A stretch of DNA of 64,000 bases from Phaeodactylibacter xiamenensis (GCF_000759025.1 NZ_JPOS01000038.1:248001-312000); one strand, 5' to 3'; numbered from the stretch's first letter, positions 8,660-18,370 are shown. Numbers and translations are program-made. Notes: generated from the sequence alone by a model not told the origin.

Positions 8660-10102
8660 CTAATTCATATTCAGCTCCAGTGCCTTGCCCATATAGAAGT
8701 CTATGGTCTTCAGGTTGAACAGGTACTGGTATTTGGAACGGATCAGCTCAATCCGTGCCTGATCGAGTGTGGTGCGGGCGGTTGCGAATTCCAGGGTGTT
8801 GATGGCGCCTAGGTCAAATCGCTTTTGCGCATTGTCGAAGGCCATTTCCGCAGCGTCTACAGAACGTTGGGCGGCTTTGTAACTGTTGAAAGACGCCCGG
8901 GTGTCTGCGATGGCGCGCTGTACATCTGCCTCTAAAAGTTGGCGTTGCTGCACGCTGCCCACCTCGGCATTCAGTTTGCTGATCCGAGCTCGTTCTTTAT
9001 TGATGCGGTTGGTGTGACGGCTGTAAATTGGGATATTCAGGTTGAGCCCTACAACCTGGCCAAAGTTCTGGTCAATTTGGTCCGTGTAGGCAATTTGTTC
9101 GTCATCTACCGGCACCTGCGATTGAAACTCAATGGTTACGGGGCTGCCATCGATGAAGACAGTTTGTGGTACCCGCTGAGTTTCGAAAATAGGGGACCGA
9201 AAGGCAGAAGAGAAGTTGGAGTTTAGGTTGGCAAAGAGCGAAAGGGTCGGTAGGAAACCAGATTCGGCAATAGCCTCAGAAACCTGAGCAGACTCGATTC
9301 GCAGGTCAGCGGCCCTGATTTGCGGTTGGGTTTGCAGGGCGGCGCTGTATACTTCTTCCAGGCCTACGGCTTGTGGATTGGCATTGTCAGGGAGTTCAAT
9401 AAACTCAGGGCGAACGATTTTCAAATCGTCCTCCGGCCCAAGCTGCATCAACTGTTTGAGATTGAGGTAGCCAATATTCACGGCATTTTCAGCTTCGATG
9501 ATGGCCCGCTCGTTTTGAGCGATTTGGGATAGGATATCCAACCGGTCATTGGCTGGTACGGAGCCTGCACGGATTAATTTGTCGGTTTGTTCGAGTTGCT
9601 CTTCAGAAAGTTCGAGGTTCTTTTCTGCATTGGTTAGTTGCTCCTCTGCGAGCAATATATTGAGGTATGCGGCTGCCACATCTAAGGCTAGGTTGTTGGA
9701 AGTCGCTTCGGCATCAAGCCTGGCAGCGCGGGTGTTGAGCTCGCTTTGTTTGATGGAGTTATTTATGAAGCCGCCACCGTAAAGCATGGCGTTGGCATCC
9801 AGTGAAAAACTATTGAAACCAATGCGCTCGTTGTTAAAGCTATTGGTGGTGGGGTCAATTGTACGCCCAAACTGGTAGCCTGCTCTTGCTCCGGCACTTA
9901 AGGCTGGCAGCCGGCTGTATTTATTTTCCTGTATATTCAGTTCAGCGCTGCGGATGTCATACTGTGCCTGCCGCAGGCTGAGGTTGTTTTGTTGGGCGTA
10001 CTCAATACATTTTTCCAGAGACCAGGGCTGGGTCTGAGCCTGGATCATCCAGCTGGTTAAAGCAAAGAAAACTAGTGTCAGGGCGGATTTCTTGATGGTC
10101 AT
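8660..10102 (-). CDS. TolC-family outer-membrane efflux channel
   Basis: 480 residues with signal peptide MTIKKSALTLVFFALTSWMIQAQ. The mature part shows the internal duplication of the family: long helical stretches (around 50-250 and 280-470) with YLNLKQLMQLG and the second-half helices ending KYQYLFNLKTIDFYMGK. It would form the trimeric channel partner of the adaptor encoded 66 nt downstream. Its order before the adaptor is typical for Bacteroidota TolC-MacA operons, although the pump is absent. Confidence 0.9.
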   Translation of the reverse strand: MTIKKSALTLVFFALTSWMIQAQTQPWSLEKCIEYAQQNNLSLRQAQYDIRSAELNIQENKYSRLPALSAGARAGYQFGRTIDPTTNSFNNERIGFNSFSLDANAMLYGGGFINNSIKQSELNTRAARLDAEATSNNLALDVAAAYLNILLAEEQLTNAEKNLELSEEQLEQTDKLIRAGSVPANDRLDILSQIAQNERAIIEAENAVNIGYLNLKQLMQLGPEDDLKIVRPEFIELPDNANPQAVGLEEVYSAALQTQPQIRAADLRIESAQVSEAIAESGFLPTLSLFANLNSNFSSAFRSPIFETQRVPQTVFIDGSPVTIEFQSQVPVDDEQIAYTDQIDQNFGQVVGLNLNIPIYSRHTNRINKERARISKLNAEVGSVQQRQLLEADVQRAIADTRASFNSYKAAQRSVDAAEMAFDNAQKRFDLGAINTLEFATARTTLDQARIELIRSKYQYLFNLKTIDFYMGKALELNMN

Positions 10103-10261
10103 ACGATTTGGATTTTGCAGTAGTCAATGCTGCTTCTCTGGCGAATAAGCCATAATAGCTTATTCATCGAACGCAGCACAATAATAAGTGCCCGGCTCCA
10201 AACCGCCACAAAAATTATATTAAGGCCAACTTATGTCGGATTAATGTCCTTTTTTCCGGAT

Positions 10262-11584
10262 TTAGGGCTCCAAAGTGGAGGTAAAAGTAACAGAGCCGAC
10301 CGCCCGGTCGTATCGGCTACCGAAAGGCCGGTAATAAATAATAATGGTATACTCATTGATGGTTTCGTGAGAATCGCCTTCCAGCAGGGAGATGTTCAGG
10401 TTGCGGTCCTGCTTCTTGCGATTGTTATTTGGTTTGGGTACGGCAGCATACATGTAGTCATAGTAACCCTGTTTCAGAATGATCCAGGTGGCATAGGCCT
10501 GCAGATTAGGGTCATATTCGAGGCGGTAGCGGTCTTTGAGGGTCCAGTCCGTGAACCCACCAATAATATATACATCGTAGCCCGGAAGTTTTTCCGTATT
10601 CAGTGCAAATGAGACATCAGCATATTCGGCATAAAGCTGATCGAGTGCCAGGTCTTCCTGCCGGTTCCCTCCCCGGTTTTGATCAGTGGTTTCAATAATG
10701 AACTTACCGTTAAGGTCTTCAAACGTAGTGTAGGCGAGTTTGTCCCGGGGATTATCGGCCTTCATCTCCACGATGTAAGAGTCTTGTTCCTGCCGAACGG
10801 AGGCTACATTGAAACTGACCCGCCTGAAACTGCGCAGGTCTGCAAATCGGAATTCCTTGCCGCCGGGGAAGACAATCTCGTCCTGGTAGTCGAAAATCAT
10901 GAGTTCGGGACGGATGAATTTGGGCTCTATCCCGGTAATCGCACTGCGCCACCGCCCATTTTGCATCACGGTTGCGGTAATTTCCTGTTGCGGATTTTGA
11001 ATATTGAGCTGCTTGTGGGCAACATTAAAGTCTATTTCCTGGTGGGTACGCAGTTTGCTAACGTTGTTGGCCCGCAAAAAGCGAGGGCTGATTCCCACCA
11101 GTTGCTCCACTACCACGAACCGCCGCGTAATGACCAGTTGCCGGTCGTTGGACTCATCGTAAACGAGCAGGAGATAATTGCCAGACAGTCGCCACCGCAT
11201 ATCACGATTGGGGAGAGTCAGGGTGTAATGGGTGTAAGGCCAGAGCGTTTTAAAGGAAAAGTCGTACTTCTGAATACGTTCCTCATTGAAGCCATCGAGG
11301 TATTCCATCTCCTGCAGATTAGAGGGGTTCCAGTTGCGGTCACAGTGGACGATGCTGTAGAAGTAGTCCTTGACATCTGCATCCAGGTCGTCAAAGGAAA
11401 GCTTGAGCTGAGCGCCCGCATCCAGGTTGACAATGGGGTTTGACAGAACCAGCCCATTCACATGAAAGCGAACCGACCGGATGTGATCCACATAAACGTA
11501 GTCGTAATTCTTGATTTCACTGTCCTGGGCAATCAATGAGGAACTGATCAGCAGGGTAATAAAGAGTAAGCGTAGTGTTTTCAT
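10262..11584 (-). CDS. Type IX secretion system plug protein (DUF5103)
   Basis: 440 residues with signal peptide MKTLRLLFITLLISSSLIAQ. The sequence is typical of the DUF5103 family: SVRFHVNGLVLSNPIV near the start, HCDRNWNPSNLQEMEYLDGF, the WPYTHYTLTLPN strand, and a C-terminal Ig-like half with GGFTDWTLKDRYRLEYD. In Flavobacterium the homologous Plug protein closes the periplasmic side of the SprA translocon. Several T9SS cargo proteins in this window (36267, 47012, 49651, 19599) fit with a working system. It shares strand with tolC, 160 nt downstream. Confidence 0.85.
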   Translation of the reverse strand: MKTLRLLFITLLISSSLIAQDSEIKNYDYVYVDHIRSVRFHVNGLVLSNPIVNLDAGAQLKLSFDDLDADVKDYFYSIVHCDRNWNPSNLQEMEYLDGFNEERIQKYDFSFKTLWPYTHYTLTLPNRDMRWRLSGNYLLLVYDESNDRQLVITRRFVVVEQLVGISPRFLRANNVSKLRTHQEIDFNVAHKQLNIQNPQQEITATVMQNGRWRSAITGIEPKFIRPELMIFDYQDEIVFPGGKEFRFADLRSFRRVSFNVASVRQEQDSYIVEMKADNPRDKLAYTTFEDLNGKFIIETTDQNRGGNRQEDLALDQLYAEYADVSFALNTEKLPGYDVYIIGGFTDWTLKDRYRLEYDPNLQAYATWIILKQGYYDYMYAAVPKPNNNRKKQDRNLNISLLEGDSHETINEYTIIIYYRPFGSRYDRAVGSVTFTSTLEP

Positions 11585-11635
11585 CCTCGTATTTTGGTAT
11601 TTCTTTTAGTCAACGAATTTTCCGGCTTAGAATTG

Positions 11636-12250
11636 TCAGCGGCTGAGCCAGGGGTTGCCTGCAATGGTAAAGCGCCATGGCCATTGGGCGCACTCCCCTG
11701 CGTAGCCTACACCGATCCTTGCACTTTCAGCTATGTTGTCGGCAGACGGTATTTGGTCGCCGTATTCCAGCCATATCGGGCCTGGTGGGTCGGTGAGGTC
11801 CGTACCTGTCCACGCCTTCTTGATGCCCATGGCCTGAGCAAGGGTGCCCGGGCCGGCGGTCAGGCGTTTTTCCAGCCGCTCCATCCCTCTTCGCTCCAGC
11901 ATGAGGGGCTGCCCATGCACAGGTTCCAGCGCGCGGATGAGGACAGCTGAACCTACATCCGCTTTGCCGGTAACGATATTGAACAGGTGGTGTATACCAT
12001 AACATAGATAAATATAGGCATGCCCGCCTTCCATAAACATGACTTCTGTGCGCTTCGTACGCCGCCCGGCGTAAGCATGGCAGGCTTTATCGCCATCCTG
12101 ATGGTAGGCTTCCGTTTCCACGATTCGCCCAACAGTACGTTCGCCATCGATTTCCGTAATCAGGTGCTGCCCCAGCAGTTCCCTGCTCACCTGCAGCACA
12201 TCACTGCGGGTGAAAAAGGACTTAGGAATACGTTTCTGCGGTTGCGGCAT
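11636..12250 (-). CDS. DNA-3-methyladenine glycosylase (AAG/MPG family)
   Basis: 204 residues, the usual length for bacterial AAG. The protein excises alkylated purines in base excision repair. The family core is present: LGQHLITEIDGERTVGRIVETEAY (containing the catalytic Glu), the CHAYAGRRTKRTEVMF loop, and YIYLCYGIHHLFNIVTG with the intercalating Tyr. The RALEP motif and GPGTLAQAMGI follow. It lies 62 nt downstream of guaB on the same strand. Confidence 0.93.
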   Translation of the reverse strand: MPQPQKRIPKSFFTRSDVLQVSRELLGQHLITEIDGERTVGRIVETEAYHQDGDKACHAYAGRRTKRTEVMFMEGGHAYIYLCYGIHHLFNIVTGKADVGSAVLIRALEPVHGQPLMLERRGMERLEKRLTAGPGTLAQAMGIKKAWTGTDLTDPPGPIWLEYGDQIPSADNIAESARIGVGYAGECAQWPWRFTIAGNPWLSR

Positions 12251-12312
12251 AGTGCGGGCACAATTTCAGTTAGGACCGAAAATAGCACTATTGCCGCTTT
12301 TTGCAAAATGCT

Positions 12313-13794
12313 TTACCGACGGCTGTAGTTCGGCGACTCTTTGGTGATGGTGATGTTGTGCGGATGGCTCTCCAGTATACCGCTACTGGTTATCCGGACA
12401 AACTGCGCATGCTGCAAATCCTCAACGGTAGCTGCGCCACAATAGCCCATGCCAGCCCGCAGGCCACCCAGGTACTGTACCATCACTTCAGCGACGGTTC
12501 CTTTATAAGGTACACGCCCTTCGATACCTTCCGGTACCAGCTTCTTGATGTCATCCTCCACATCCTGGAAGTACCGGTCCTTGGAGCCTTTTTCCATCGC
12601 GCTTATGGAGCCCATGCCACGGTAGACCTTAAATTTCCGGCCTTCGTAGATGATCGTCTCGCCCGGGGCTTCCTCCACACCGGCAAATAATCCACCAGCC
12701 ATAATGGTATTCGCGCCCGCGACCAAAGCCTTAACGATATCACCAGTGTAGCGGATACCGCCATCACCAACAATCGGTATGCCGAGGTGCTTAACCGCTT
12801 CATAAGCATCATTGATGGCCGTGAGTTGTGGGACACCCACGCCAGCGACGACCCGTGTGGTACAAATAGAGCCTGGCCCTACGCCTACCTTGATACCATC
12901 CACGCCAGCCTCGGCCAGCGCCAGGGCTCCGGGGCCTGTAGCTACGTTGCCACCGATGACCTGTAGTTCAGGGAAGTGCCCCTTTACGTCTTTGACGGCG
13001 TTGAGCACACCAGCAGAATGTCCGTGAGCCGTGTCAATGATGACCACATCGACCCCAACTTTCACCAAGGCTTCTACCCGGTCCATCATATCAGAAGTGA
13101 CACCAACGGCAGCGCCTACTACGAGGCGGCCCAGGCTGTCTTTGCAGGAGTTTGGAAAATCCTGCACCTTCATGATGTCCTTATAAGTGATCAGCCCGGC
13201 CAGTTGTTGGTTGTCATCCACCACCGGGAGTTTTTCGATCTTATGCCCCTGAAGGATGTCGCGAGCCTGTTCCAGATTTGTGCCTACTGGTGCGGTAATG
13301 AGGTTATCCTTTGTCATCAGCTCCTGTACCGAAGCATCAAGGCGGGTCTCAAAGCGCAAATCCCGGTTGGTAAGGATACCCACCAGTTTATTGGCTTTGT
13401 CAATGATGGGGATCCCACCGATTTTGAAGCGCCGCATTAAGCTAAGCGCATCACCAATGGTAGCATCGGCTTCCAGCGTGACGGGATCGACGATCATGCC
13501 ACTTTCTGAGCGCTTGACGCTGCGGACCTGCTCGGCCTGCTGCTCAATCGTCATATTTTTGTGGATGATCCCGATACCACCCTGCCGGGCGATGCTGATG
13601 GCCAGCTTGTTCTCAGTCACCGTATCCATGGCGGCTGAAACAATGGGCGCATTCAGGCGAAGACCTTTTGTAAGTTGAGTGGATACATCGACTTCCCGTG
13701 GCAAAACCTGAGAGTAAGCAGGGACGAGGAGTACGTCATCGAAGGTGAGCCCTTCCTTGACGAATTTGTTGTTAGCTGTTTTCTGTATTTCCAT
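12313..13794 (-). CDS. guaB: Inosine-5'-monophosphate dehydrogenase
   Basis: Catalyses the NAD-dependent oxidation of IMP to XMP, the committed step of GMP synthesis. The 493-residue product starts [20 protein letters not shown]. Two CBS domains lie at about 100-215. The catalytic loop GPGSICTTR puts the nucleophile at Cys311, and the flap region contains [11 protein letters not shown] use the ATG at 13794; an upstream ATG would add 16 residues not typical of the family. A TACCTTTG box ends just 3 nt before this ATG, predicting a leaderless transcript. Confidence 0.96.
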   Translation of the reverse strand: MEIQKTANNKFVKEGLTFDDVLLVPAYSQVLPREVDVSTQLTKGLRLNAPIVSAAMDTVTENKLAISIARQGGIGIIHKNMTIEQQAEQVRSVKRSESGMIVDPVTLEADATIGDALSLMRRFKIGGIPIIDKANKLVGILTNRDLRFETRLDASVQELMTKDNLITAPVGTNLEQARDILQGHKIEKLPVVDDNQQLAGLITYKDIMKVQDFPNSCKDSLGRLVVGAAVGVTSDMMDRVEALVKVGVDVVIIDTAHGHSAGVLNAVKDVKGHFPELQVIGGNVATGPGALALAEAGVDGIKVGVGPGSICTTRVVAGVGVPQLTAINDAYEAVKHLGIPIVGDGGIRYTGDIVKALVAGANTIMAGGLFAGVEEAPGETIIYEGRKFKVYRGMGSISAMEKGSKDRYFQDVEDDIKKLVPEGIEGRVPYKGTVAEVMVQYLGGLRAGMGYCGAATVEDLQHAQFVRITSSGILESHPHNITITKESPNYSRR

Positions 13795-13797
13795 GCG

Positions 13798-13805
13798 CAA
13801 AGGTA
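13798..13805 (-). promoter_or_regulatory. guaB -7 box abutting the start codon
   Basis: TACCTTTG on the minus strand, then CGC, then the guaB ATG. If transcription starts about 4 nt after the box, as the -7 name implies, the mRNA begins at the A of ATG. The -33 element is not at the usual spacing. Confidence 0.45.
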
Positions 13806-13866
13806 TGGAATTTGCCTGCAAAAAATAAAAGCGAGACGCCATGGAATTCTAAAAATCCCTTTCGGG

Positions 13867-13900
13867 TTGGTGCAGGTCCGCCCTACACCTTCTATATTTG
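13867..13900 (+). promoter_or_regulatory. tadA promoter, box ends 4 nt before the ATG
   Basis: TTG (13867-13869), 23-nt spacer, TATATTTG (13893-13900), then CAGC and ATG at 13905. This predicts a transcript with essentially no 5' leader. Confidence 0.45.
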
Positions 13901-13904
13901 CAGC

Positions 13905-14348
13905 ATGCTAAGCGTACTCAGTGACGAACACTTTATGAAAAAAGCCTTGCAAGAGGCTCAGGCGGCCTACGAAGCCGGTGAAATCCCGGTGGGAGCAGTA
14001 GTGGTCTGCCAAAATCAGATCATTGCCCGGGCTCATAATCAGACGGAGCTCCTCAATGATGTGACGGCCCATGCCGAAATGCTTGCCCTCACTGCCGCAG
14101 CCAACCATCTGGGCAGTAAATATTTGCGCGATTGTACCTTATATGTTACGCTGGAACCCTGCGTTATGTGCGCTGGTGCTTTGTACTGGGGGCAGTTGGG
14201 CCGCCTGGTCTACGGAGCGCCCGATGAGAAGCGGGGGTACCTTAAGCAGGGCAATCAGCTCCTCCACCCCAAAACAAAGATTGAGTATGGCGTACTGCAA
14301 GAGGAAAGCCAACTGTTGCTTAAAGCTTTCTTCCGGCAGCGGCGTTAA
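13905..14348 (+). CDS. tadA: tRNA-specific adenosine-34 deaminase
   Basis: Converts A34 to inosine in the anticodon of tRNA-Arg(ACG). The 147-residue protein has the zinc-dependent deaminase signature: HAE with His56 as ligand and Glu58 as proton shuttle, then EPCVMC with Cys86 and Cys89. The family's C-terminal helix ends LLLKAFFRQRR. I place the start at MLSVLSDEHFMKKALQEAQ because the helix beginning DEHF is conserved in TadA. An in-frame ATG at 13935 would cut it. The gene is divergent from guaB and both have promoter boxes abutting their start codons. Confidence 0.93.
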   Translation: MLSVLSDEHFMKKALQEAQAAYEAGEIPVGAVVVCQNQIIARAHNQTELLNDVTAHAEMLALTAAANHLGSKYLRDCTLYVTLEPCVMCAGALYWGQLGRLVYGAPDEKRGYLKQGNQLLHPKTKIEYGVLQEESQLLLKAFFRQRR

Positions 14349-14453
14349 ACTGGCGTTAAAGCAGGTTAAAGAGTTTTAACCCACTGGCAAATTTGGCGTC
14401 CTACCTTTACATTGGAGGCATTTCCTTTGTGATTTTACCAAATCCATCTTGCT

Positions 14454-14993
14454 ATGAAAACTTTTTTCCCGTTCGCCATCCTGTCGGTTATTTTGCTCAG
14501 CTCCTGCGGCCCAACCCTGAGCCCTTTTACTGCAAGGGTCTACGACGAAGGGCGCTTTACCGAAGCTGAGCTGAAGCGCATTCAGTTTTATCTTTCTGAG
14601 CCCATCGTGCTCACGCGTGAGCTGCGTGCAGAGAAAGCCGAAGTCATTTCCGGTGAGATCAAGTTGGTAAACGGGCAACAGGTGGAGCAGGTGGTCATCC
14701 CCAAAGGCACTCCCGGTGCAGTCCTGTTCACCCCCGATCGGGAGCGGCTCGCCATTTCCTTTGAGAGCGGCAGTGACGACCGCTACCTTATTTTTGGCCC
14801 CAATCCGACCATGAACGACCGCTACACCCTGCGCGCTTCCGACTGGGACCGGCGTGCGGCGATTGTCACCTATAATGGCCGCAAATGGCGTGCGGGTGGA
14901 AGTGCCGCTCTGGCGACCTTGCTGGTGGATCTGAGGGAGGTGGATCAGGTATCGGTGCGTTCCCGGACCGCTGGCGGGCGGCGGGTGGATTAA
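14454..14993 (+). CDS. Putative lipoprotein of unknown function
   Basis: 179 residues. The N-terminus MKTFFPFAILSVILLSSC is a lipoprotein signal with the lipidated Cys at position 18. The mature part is a compact alpha/beta domain without a motif I recognise; RVYDEGRFTEAELKRIQFYLSEP and LIFGPNPTMNDRYTL are its most distinctive stretches. The tail is basic. It overlaps the end of the convergent pcm gene by 4 nt. It is probably anchored in the outer membrane or periplasm; function unknown. Confidence 0.75.
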   Translation: MKTFFPFAILSVILLSSCGPTLSPFTARVYDEGRFTEAELKRIQFYLSEPIVLTRELRAEKAEVISGEIKLVNGQQVEQVVIPKGTPGAVLFTPDRERLAISFESGSDDRYLIFGPNPTMNDRYTLRASDWDRRAAIVTYNGRKWRAGGSAALATLLVDLREVDQVSVRSRTAGGRRVD

Positions 14994-15640
14994 ACCTTAT
15001 TAATGCCTTTTAAGAAAGGCACAAACTTGAAATCCGCAAACTTTTCCGTTTCTACGTCCCCCGCTTTATTCAGCCGGGTCAGGCGGAGCATTTTCTGTGC
15101 TTTTTCTCCTACCGGGATGACGAGCTGCCCGCCTACTTTGAGTTGAAGCAGGAGGGGTTCCGGAATTTCCGGGGCACCGGCAGTGACGAGTATTTTATCG
15201 AAGGGCGCAAATTCAGGCAGGCCCTTGTAGCCATCACGCAGGTAGCAGCGAATATTGCCCAGTTGCAATTGGTCGAGCAGCTTTTTGGCCCGGCGATGGA
15301 GCAGTTCCTGCCGCTCAATGGTGTAGACTCTGGCACCCAGCATGGCCAAAATGCCCGCCTGATAGCCGGAGCCAGTGCCGATTTCCAGGATTTTGTCCCG
15401 CTTTTTGACTTCCAGCAGGCTCGTCTGATAAGCTACGGTGTAGGGCTGGGAAATAGTTTGCTCATTCCCAATCGGGAAAGGTTTGTCCTGATACGCCCAT
15501 TCCTCAAAGGCCTTATCCAGAAAGAAATGCCGGGGCAGCGTACCAATAGCGTTCAGGATTTGCTCATCCCTGATGCCTTTCGCGCTAAGCTGCTCCACGA
15601 GCTTTCGGCGCATGCCCTTATGCCGGTAGGTGTCTGTCAA
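14990..15640 (-). CDS. pcm: Protein-L-isoaspartate O-methyltransferase
   Basis: Repairs damaged isoaspartyl residues using S-adenosylmethionine. 216 residues, with KGIRDEQILNAIGTLPRHFFL at the N-terminus, the substrate loop NEQTISQPYTVAYQT, and the SAM-binding motif ILEIGTGSGYQAGIL. The frame starts with a TTG codon at 15640 (MTDTYRHKGMRRKLV). I keep it because DTYRHKG.R.KLV is family-like; the alternative ATG at 15613 would remove nine residues. It converges on the lipoprotein gene, overlapping it by 4 nt. Confidence 0.93.
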   Translation of the reverse strand: MTDTYRHKGMRRKLVEQLSAKGIRDEQILNAIGTLPRHFFLDKAFEEWAYQDKPFPIGNEQTISQPYTVAYQTSLLEVKKRDKILEIGTGSGYQAGILAMLGARVYTIERQELLHRRAKKLLDQLQLGNIRCYLRDGYKGLPEFAPFDKILVTAGAPEIPEPLLLQLKVGGQLVIPVGEKAQKMLRLTRLNKAGDVETEKFADFKFVPFLKGINKV

Positions 15641-15680
15641 ACGATTTTGGTTTTCTAACTGTAGAGTGTGGCGAATTTAC

Positions 15681-15688
15681 TAAATTTG
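15681..15688 (+). promoter_or_regulatory. -7 box for the phosphohexomutase gene
   Basis: TAAATTTG in the pcm/phosphohexomutase divergent gap, about 96 nt before the ATG at 15785. The -33 partner is weak. Confidence 0.35.
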
Positions 15689-15784
15689 GGCGCTAATCAT
15701 TGCCAACCTTGTGGTAGAATTGCAACCTGGCAGTGAACCCTTTGTACAAATCTGTTTACCATAGCATATAAACCACTGACAAAT

Positions 15785-17182
15785 ATGACAAAGATCAAGT
15801 TCGGAACGGATGGCTGGCGCGCTATTATTGCTGAAGATTATACGGTTGAGAATGTAAAGCGGGTAGCCGCCGGAACTGCGATTTGGATGAAAGCCAATGA
15901 GGCGGCTCAGGTGGTGATCGGGCACGATGCCCGCTTTGGTGGGGAATTATTTGCCCACACAACTACTCGGGTAATGGGCGCTTACGGGATGAAGGTGAAG
16001 CTGGCGAAGGGCTTCGTCTCCACGCCCATGGTGTCTTTGGGCGTAGTGAAGACCGGATCAGACCTGGGCGTTGTCATTACGGCAAGCCATAATCCGCCTT
16101 CTTACAATGGCTTCAAACTGAAGTCCAAACTGGGCGGCCCAATGATCCCTGCGCAGGTGGCGGAGGTGGAGTCGCATATTCCGGATACATTCGACAGAGC
16201 CCTGCCGACCCTTCAGGAGATGGAAGCTCAGGGGCTATTGGAGTACGTTGACCTGGAGCAGATTTACGTCGACCATGTTACCGACAGCTTTGATCTGGAA
16301 AGCATCCGCAATGCCGATTTCAAAATTGCTTACGATGCGATGTACGGAGCTGGGCAGAATGCATTGCGCCGCTTATTGCCTGATGCGGTTTTACTGCACT
16401 GTGACTACAACCCTTCCTTCATGGGGCAGGCACCGGAGCCCATCCACCGTAACCTCAGCGAGCTATCTGCACTGATCAAAAACGACCCGTCAATTGGCCT
16501 TGGCCTCGCTAACGATGGTGATGCGGACCGCATTGGCATGTACGATGAGGATGGTAACTTTGTGGATTCCCATCATATCCTATTATTGTTGCTGCTTTAC
16601 ATGCACGAGTATAAAAAACAGACCGGGAAGGTCGTTGTCACCTTTTCTGTTACGGAAAAAATGCAGGAACTGGCAAAGCAGTTCGGGCTGGATATTGAAG
16701 TGACCAAGATTGGCTTCAAATACATTGCCGAGATCATGGCACAGGAACCCGTTCTGGTAGGCGGAGAAGAGTCCGGCGGTCTTGCTGTAAGTGGTCATAT
16801 CCCGGAGCGCGATGGCATTTGGATTGGTCTGACCATCATGGAGTTCATGGCGAAATCCGGGAAATCCATTAAGGCACTGATTCATGAGGTTTACGACCGG
16901 GTAGGGTCCTTTGCCTATGACCGGGACGATCTGCACCTTACGGAAGCGAAAAAGCAGTCGATCATCAAGCAGTGTCAGGAAGGTAGCCTGAAAGCTTTTG
17001 GACCTTATCAGGTAGAGCGCGTGGAAGATATTGATGGATTCAAGTTTTACTTTGGCGGCAGCCGGTGGGTGATGATCCGCCCTTCGGGCACGGAGCCGGT
17101 ACTCCGGGTTTATGCACAGGCTCCGGAGCATGGTGAGGTACGCCAAATCCTGGATGCTACGCATAAGGCACTGCTGGGGTGA
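15785..17182 (+). CDS. Phosphoglucomutase/phosphomannomutase family protein
   Basis: 465 residues of the alpha-D-phosphohexomutase superfamily, which interconverts hexose 1- and 6-phosphates through a phosphoserine. The active-site loop TASHNPPSYNGFK has its phosphoserine at Ser101. The metal-binding loop DGDADRIG is at 244-251, the sugar loop GGEESGGLAVSGHIPERDG follows, and the C-terminal phosphate loop is RPSGTEPVLRVY. All four functional loops are intact. Whether the substrate is glucose, mannose or glucosamine phosphate cannot be decided here. Confidence 0.93.
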   Translation: MTKIKFGTDGWRAIIAEDYTVENVKRVAAGTAIWMKANEAAQVVIGHDARFGGELFAHTTTRVMGAYGMKVKLAKGFVSTPMVSLGVVKTGSDLGVVITASHNPPSYNGFKLKSKLGGPMIPAQVAEVESHIPDTFDRALPTLQEMEAQGLLEYVDLEQIYVDHVTDSFDLESIRNADFKIAYDAMYGAGQNALRRLLPDAVLLHCDYNPSFMGQAPEPIHRNLSELSALIKNDPSIGLGLANDGDADRIGMYDEDGNFVDSHHILLLLLLYMHEYKKQTGKVVVTFSVTEKMQELAKQFGLDIEVTKIGFKYIAEIMAQEPVLVGGEESGGLAVSGHIPERDGIWIGLTIMEFMAKSGKSIKALIHEVYDRVGSFAYDRDDLHLTEAKKQSIIKQCQEGSLKAFGPYQVERVEDIDGFKFYFGGSRWVMIRPSGTEPVLRVYAQAPEHGEVRQILDATHKALLG

Positions 17183-17253
17183 TACTTTTTGTGTTTTATT
17201 TTTATTTTTTAGAACAAAATGATTATTTTTGGGCTTGACGCATACTCTGTATC

Positions 17254-18309
17254 ATGCCTAAAAAATTTGATATTCATCAGCCGGACGACCGTTTCTTTAA
17301 ATCGGCAATGAGCGACCCGGAGGTGGTTAAAGCCTACCTTGAGTATTTCTATCCTAAAATTGCAGCTATTGCAGACCTCAGTACGCTTCAGCAGCAAAAA
17401 GTACAGTCCCTACGCCCAAATTTGAAGCTGTTCAGCGCTGATGTCGTATACCGGTGTCAGCTGAAGGGCGAAAGTGGGGCGCATTTTCATTTCTGCCTAC
17501 TATTCGAGCACAAATCAGAACCGGACGAGTATGTAGCGGTACAAATAGGATTGTACATTTTCCTACTCCTGCGCGAGCAAGTGAAGGCTAAAAAGCAGCC
17601 ATTGGAACCCGTGCTGCCCCTGCTGTTTTACAATGGTAAAGCCACGTGGCGGCCTAAGCGTATCCGGGAAATCTTTAAGGGGCACCCCGGTTATGAAGTC
17701 CTTAAACCCTATCTGCCTGATTTTCGTTTTTTATTTGAAGATGCGCACCGCCTGCCACCAGAGGAGCTGCTAAAGCTAGACCTGAGCTATTTCCGCTCCA
17801 CTGTACTATCAATGGCGCTGCGGCACAAGCCAGACTTGATCTTTGAGTATATTGAAGTTATCTTTGAAGGGGCAGAAGATAGCGATCAGGTGCTTTCTAT
17901 TATAACTTATATTCTGGGCGTAGCCGAGCGCTCCCCCAAGAGGTTCCTGGAAGAACTGGAAAACACCGAATTCACGACAAAACCGAATGTGATGAGTACA
18001 TTAGAACAACTATTGGAAATGGGCCGGGAGCAAGGCTTGGAGAAAGGTCGGGAAGAAGGCATCTATAAAAAGAGTATCTTCAATCTGCTCAAAACCGTAG
18101 TTCGTTTCCCGGAATGGCCAGCCAGTGAACTATCCGACTTTACAGAACTGGACCTGGAGACCGTACGCACTTTCCTGTCTGTCCAATCACAGTTTGATGT
18201 TGCTGCGTTGAGGAAGTACGTCCTTGAGGACTTGCTGGCTGATATCCCGCTAAGCGCGGAAGATAAGGAGAAGTTGGACCGGTTGATCGGGCAGTTGGCC
18301 GAGGGATGA
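17254..18309 (+). CDS. Rpn-family PD-(D/E)XK nuclease (recombination-promoting nuclease/putative transposase)
   Basis: 351 residues. The N-terminal nuclease core starts DDRFFKSAMSDPEVVKAYLEYFYP, then Asp63 in SADVVYR and Glu85-x-Lys87 in LLFEHKS, giving the D...ExK active site, with YVAVQIGLY on the following helix. The C-terminal third has the charged repeat GREQGLEKGREEG typical of this family. Rpn proteins in E. coli promote RecA-independent recombination and are often multicopy. This copy stands alone, next to a repeat-rich gap. Confidence 0.88.
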   Translation: MPKKFDIHQPDDRFFKSAMSDPEVVKAYLEYFYPKIAAIADLSTLQQQKVQSLRPNLKLFSADVVYRCQLKGESGAHFHFCLLFEHKSEPDEYVAVQIGLYIFLLLREQVKAKKQPLEPVLPLLFYNGKATWRPKRIREIFKGHPGYEVLKPYLPDFRFLFEDAHRLPPEELLKLDLSYFRSTVLSMALRHKPDLIFEYIEVIFEGAEDSDQVLSIITYILGVAERSPKRFLEELENTEFTTKPNVMSTLEQLLEMGREQGLEKGREEGIYKKSIFNLLKTVVRFPEWPASELSDFTELDLETVRTFLSVQSQFDVAALRKYVLEDLLADIPLSAEDKEKLDRLIGQLAEG

Positions 18310-18370
18310 ACCCGGTCAGAAAGGCTTAGCTGCAACAGCCTCTTTACCTATCTGATAGAACTTAACTTAT

